NCBI GenBank assembly: GCA_002399505.1
Contig: DHDT01000033.1
Location: 19,368-29,168, forward strand
Source: Caryophanales bacterium UBA4869
Lineage (GTDB): Bacteria; Bacillota_I; Bacilli_A; RFN20; CAG-288
Direction of reading: 5' to 3'
Length of the DNA: 9,801 nucleotides
A program made the translations under genes and the position numbers. Under the pieces are notes generated by a model. It had not been told where the DNA came from. It saw only the letters and a program-made list of their open reading frames with translations, and did not search any database. This document shows, piece after piece, positions 8,006 through 9,801 of the stretch (positions are counted from its first letter, which is position 1; every line of letters begins with the position of its first letter).

Positions 8006-8051
8006 TTTATATTTCTGCCTGCTTTGTTCATATAAGGTTATCTCTTTTCAT
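8002..8051 (-). other. Two tiny overlapping ORFs directly before the transporter start (possible leader peptides)
   Basis: On the - strand ATG 8051 opens MKRDNLI and stops at TGA 8030-8028, which overlaps the ATG at 8031. That ATG opens MNKAGRNIK and stops at TGA 8004-8002, which overlaps the transporter ATG at 8005. Both junctions are ATGA, the classic geometry for translational coupling. Neither mini-ORF has a strong ribosome site (AAAAGAGA precedes the second), and the peptides match nothing I know, so chance is quite possible. Confidence 0.25.
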
Positions 8052-8124
8052 AAGGATTCTTTACCAAGAATATAAAAAACCAAAAAGGATATATATTACA
8101 CCGATTCAGTTAACTACTATTCTA

Positions 8125-8130
8125 ATTATA
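8125..8130 (-). promoter_or_regulatory. Possible -10 box for the transporter
   Basis: On the - strand 8130-8125 reads TATAAT, a perfect -10 hexamer, about 120 bases before the transporter ATG. No good -35 lies 16-18 bases upstream (TATAAC at 17). In DNA this AT-rich a lone TATAAT is weak evidence. If used, the leader would contain both tiny ORFs. Confidence 0.25.
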
Positions 8131-8214
8131 TCAGTATTAAAAATATAGTTATATTTTATGCTTTATTTGTTTATAAAGATATGAAGGGAGTCAATTGATT
8201 GAACAATAAAAAAA

Positions 8215-8248
8215 GAAACAGCTGATAAAGTCTGTTATCAATTCTTTC
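8215..8248. other. Imperfect inverted repeat / hairpin in the intergenic region
   Basis: TGATAA (8223-8228) and TTATCA (8235-8240) pair perfectly around a six-base loop. The stem extends imperfectly outward: GAAA (8215-8218) pairs with TTTC (8245-8248) across a small internal bulge. No T-run follows, so it is not a terminator. It could be a protein-binding palindrome or a structured transcript, or be due to chance in AT-rich DNA. Confidence 0.35.
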
Positions 8249-8466
8249 AGTTGTAGATATGAAATGATAATCTAATCATCAATATTCGATAAATATGTCT
8301 TCTAATTTAGCAACATATTGCAATAAGATAAAGTTGGTATATTAAATTATATTTATTAATCAGATAAATAATAGTGATACATATCTGTAAAACAAAATAA
8401 TTAATTCAATACTGATAACCTATCGTATTTTCAATTTATCACGATTTGATTTCATATTTCTTGCTG

Positions 8467-8495
8467 TTTACTTTACGATTTTGTTAATCTATGAT
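8467..8495 (+). promoter_or_regulatory. Sigma-A-like promoter for the two-component operon
   Basis: TTTACT (8467-8472, four of six to TTGACA) and TATGAT (8490-8495, five of six to TATAAT) are separated by the ideal 17 bases. Transcription would start around 8502, leaving a leader of about 20 bases that carries the G-rich ribosome site GAGGGGTG (8511-8518) before ATG 8522. Confidence 0.6.
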
Positions 8496-8521
8496 AAGAA
8501 TCCTAAACCCGAGGGGTGTAA

Positions 8522-9250
8522 ATGGTAATAAGAATAGCCATGGTCGAAGACTGCTTAGAAGATGCCACTCGTCTTAAGGAATATCTTATGAGATATTCTA
8601 AGGAAGAGCAGGTTGATTTTAATATCGACTATTTTGACAGTGCTGAAAAATTCCTTTCTCAATACCAAGCTGTCTATGCTTTGGTGTTCTTAGATATCAA
8701 GATGTCGGGAATGAACGGAATGGATTGTGCCGTCGAGCTGAGAAAAAAAGACAAAGTAGTCTCCATCATCTTCATAACAAGTCTTATTCAGTTTGCCCAG
8801 AAAGGCTATGAGGTAAACGCCCTGAGCTTTTTGATCAAACCCATCAACTACGCTGATATCTATATGAAGCTGAAGAAAGCTCTTGATCTGGTCTTCATCA
8901 AAGAAGAGCACCATATCATGATCAGTGTTCATTCCGGTGTCTGCATGATCTCAACCGATGAACTGATGTATGTCGAAATTCAGGGACACCGTCTGAAATA
9001 TCATCTTGTCGGTGAGACTTTGGAGATGAGCGGAAATCTCTCCAAGGCCGAAAAGGAACTGTCAGGTTTTGGGTTTCTCCGTTGCAACAGCTGTTATCTT
9101 GTCAATCCTAAACACGTCATGTCAGTAAAAGGCATGGATATTCGAGTGGGAAGCGAAATCCTTAAAATCAGTCGACCTAAAAGAAAAGCCTTTATGACTA
9201 AGCTTACAAATTGGCTGGCTGGCGAAAACAACAGAGAAAGAGGAAGATAA
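8522..9250 (+). CDS. LytTR-family response regulator (AgrA/ComE-like)
   Basis: The product is 242 residues, of standard length. Residues 1-120 are a receiver domain with the acidic pair Glu9-Asp10, phosphoacceptor Asp58 in VFLDIKMSGMNG, switch Thr86 in IFITS and the conserved Lys106 in LIKP, so all key residues are present. Residues about 132-232 are a LytTR DNA-binding domain: 'ISTDELMYVEIQGHRLKYHL' (143-162), then 'FGFLRCNSCYLVNPKHV' (183-199) with the typical conserved 'f.R.N..ylVN...i' pattern. Such regulators bind paired direct repeats upstream of quorum-sensing, bacteriocin or transport genes after phosphorylation by a GHKL kinase. ATG 8522 has GAGGGGTG just upstream and starts the receiver directly at its first strand. 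The kinase gene begins 2 bases after the stop, and the ribosome site for it (AGAGGAAG, 9239-9246) lies inside this gene, which points to one operon with coupled translation. The divergent MATE gene is a plausible target. Confidence 0.93.
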   Translation: MVIRIAMVEDCLEDATRLKEYLMRYSKEEQVDFNIDYFDSAEKFLSQYQAVYALVFLDIKMSGMNGMDCAVELRKKDKVVSIIFITSLIQFAQKGYEVNALSFLIKPINYADIYMKLKKALDLVFIKEEHHIMISVHSGVCMISTDELMYVEIQGHRLKYHLVGETLEMSGNLSKAEKELSGFGFLRCNSCYLVNPKHVMSVKGMDIRVGSEILKISRPKRKAFMTKLTNWLAGENNRERGR

Positions 9251-9252
9251 CA

Positions 9253-9801
9253 ATGGATTTTCAAAATATCTGGTCCGTCTTCCGGGCGTCTATCTTTGAA
9301 TTTGTCTTAGAGATCTTTGTCTTCTATTTCATCTTTCAGTTGGGAATGAAGAAAAGAAAACTCTTCTACGTGTATTTCATCAATGCTTTCTTCCTTACCT
9401 GTCTTCTAGGTTTTGGACTGACTTTCTTCTATGTCGGATACGGGAATACTATCTGGGGAAGAAGTATTGTCTATACCTCGATGTTCTTAGTGTCCTATCT
9501 TCTTTTGATACCTTGCTTTGATGAATCCCCCTGGAGTGTCCTCTTCTGTGCAATCGGCGCTTATGCTGCTCAGAATCTAGCCTATCAGGTATATTTGATC
9601 GTCTGGTATATCGGTGAGGCCTTTAATGTGTTTCCTCAGATATTCCAAAGAGAATATGCCAGCTTTTTCTTCTATCTATATTATTATTCTTTTTTCTCGG
9701 TCGAGGTTCTTGCAGTCTACTTCCTCTTTGCCAGGAAGATGCGGGATTATCTGAGTCTTTATTCCGTCAAGTTCAAAGTTCTGGTCTTCTCCGTCTTCGT
9801 G
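9253..9801 (+). CDS. Sensor histidine kinase of GHKL/HPK10 type, membrane domain only (3' truncated)
   Basis: The frame opens at ATG 9253 (MDFQNIWSVF...), 2 bases after the regulator's stop, with AGAGGAAG ending about 6 bases upstream, and stays open for 183 residues to the window edge. Six hydrophobic segments are visible (about 8-31, 38-62, 71-89, 94-120, 136-160 and from 173 on), with very high Phe and Tyr content. This is the multi-helix sensor region found before the dimerisation and HATPase domains of AgrC-like kinases. The segment AIGAYAAQNLAYQVY (100-114) resembles the 'GYa.Qnia' helix common in GHKL kinases of clostridia and relatives (from memory, not a search). The catalytic His, N and G boxes would lie beyond 9801, so kinase identity rests on the topology and on the adjacent LytTR regulator. 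The signal is unknown; membrane-embedded peptide or antibiotic sensing is typical of the class. Confidence 0.8.
   Translation, partial: MDFQNIWSVFRASIFEFVLEIFVFYFIFQLGMKKRKLFYVYFINAFFLTCLLGFGLTFFYVGYGNTIWGRSIVYTSMFLVSYLLLIPCFDESPWSVLFCAIGAYAAQNLAYQVYLIVWYIGEAFNVFPQIFQREYASFFFYLYYYSFFSVEVLAVYFLFARKMRDYLSLYSVKFKVLVFSVFV

Larger units (their letters stand above)
8006..8521. other. 516-base AT-rich divergent intergenic region
   Basis: This stretch between the divergent transporter and response-regulator genes is far more AT-rich than the coding DNA around it, with many runs of A and T. Both strands carry only very short ORFs without credible ribosome sites. Apart from the promoter at the right end, the hairpin at 8215-8248 and the mini-ORFs at the left end, I see no gene, tRNA, riboswitch or mobile-element relic. 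Its length and base composition suit a regulatory region for two divergent promoters. Confidence 0.7.

Noticed and set aside
8184..8204. Strong Shine-Dalgarno-like AAGGGAG in the intergenic region
   Set aside because: The only starts at suitable distance are TTG codons opening frames of four and eight residues; no plausible gene follows.
8330..8338. AAAGTTGGT, a match to the AgrA-type half-site consensus
   Set aside because: LytTR sites need a second copy 21-22 bases away in the same orientation; none is present on either side, and a single 9-base degenerate match is expected by chance.
8295..8345. 16-codon frame MSSNLATYCNKIKLVY, considered as a signalling peptide
   Set aside because: No ribosome site, no AgrB-like processor nearby, and no leader or double-glycine motif.

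Overview
The window reads as a chromosomal piece of a low-to-moderate GC Bacillota genome. The closest fit by style is a gut-associated Bacilli lineage (Erysipelotrichales- or Acholeplasma-like). The grounds are purine-rich Shine-Dalgarno sites, lipoprotein signal peptides followed directly by long Ser-rich linkers, a LytTR/GHKL-type two-component system and AT-rich intergenic DNA. This is inference from style; no taxonomic marker gene is present. Tryptophan is read as TGG and no in-frame TGA is seen, so nothing suggests a recoded genetic code.

Left part (1-6624, + strand): a run of secreted or surface proteins. It opens with the 3' end of an unrecognised Tyr/Ser-rich, probably exported protein (2-724). 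Thirty bases later comes a 949-residue lipoprotein (754-3603) with an Ig-like BIG2 domain, beta-rich middle domains and a probable duplicated C-terminal module. After a 66-base gap comes a 984-residue lipoprotein (3670-6624). It has a Pro/Ser stalk encoded by a 15-bp tandem repeat and then about ten divergent copies of a beta-strand module resembling the divergent InlB B-repeat. The three genes share composition and orientation and probably form one surface-adhesion or cell-envelope locus. A strong bidirectional terminator (6648-6679) closes it.

Middle (6692-8005, - strand): a convergently oriented 12-helix MATE-type transporter. Its start codon is preceded by two tiny ORFs that overlap head to tail through ATGA junctions.

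Right part (8006-9801): a 516-base very AT-rich divergent intergenic region with no convincing gene, a good sigma-A-like promoter at its right end, and an imperfect hairpin. Then comes a LytTR response regulator (8522-9250), followed 2 bases later by the membrane sensor part of its partner histidine kinase, which runs off the window. The divergent layout makes the transporter a natural candidate target of the two-component system, but no binding site proves it.

I see no tRNA, rRNA, CRISPR array, insertion sequence or phage gene. The most unusual content is the repeat architecture of the two complete lipoproteins and the possible leader-peptide arrangement before the transporter.
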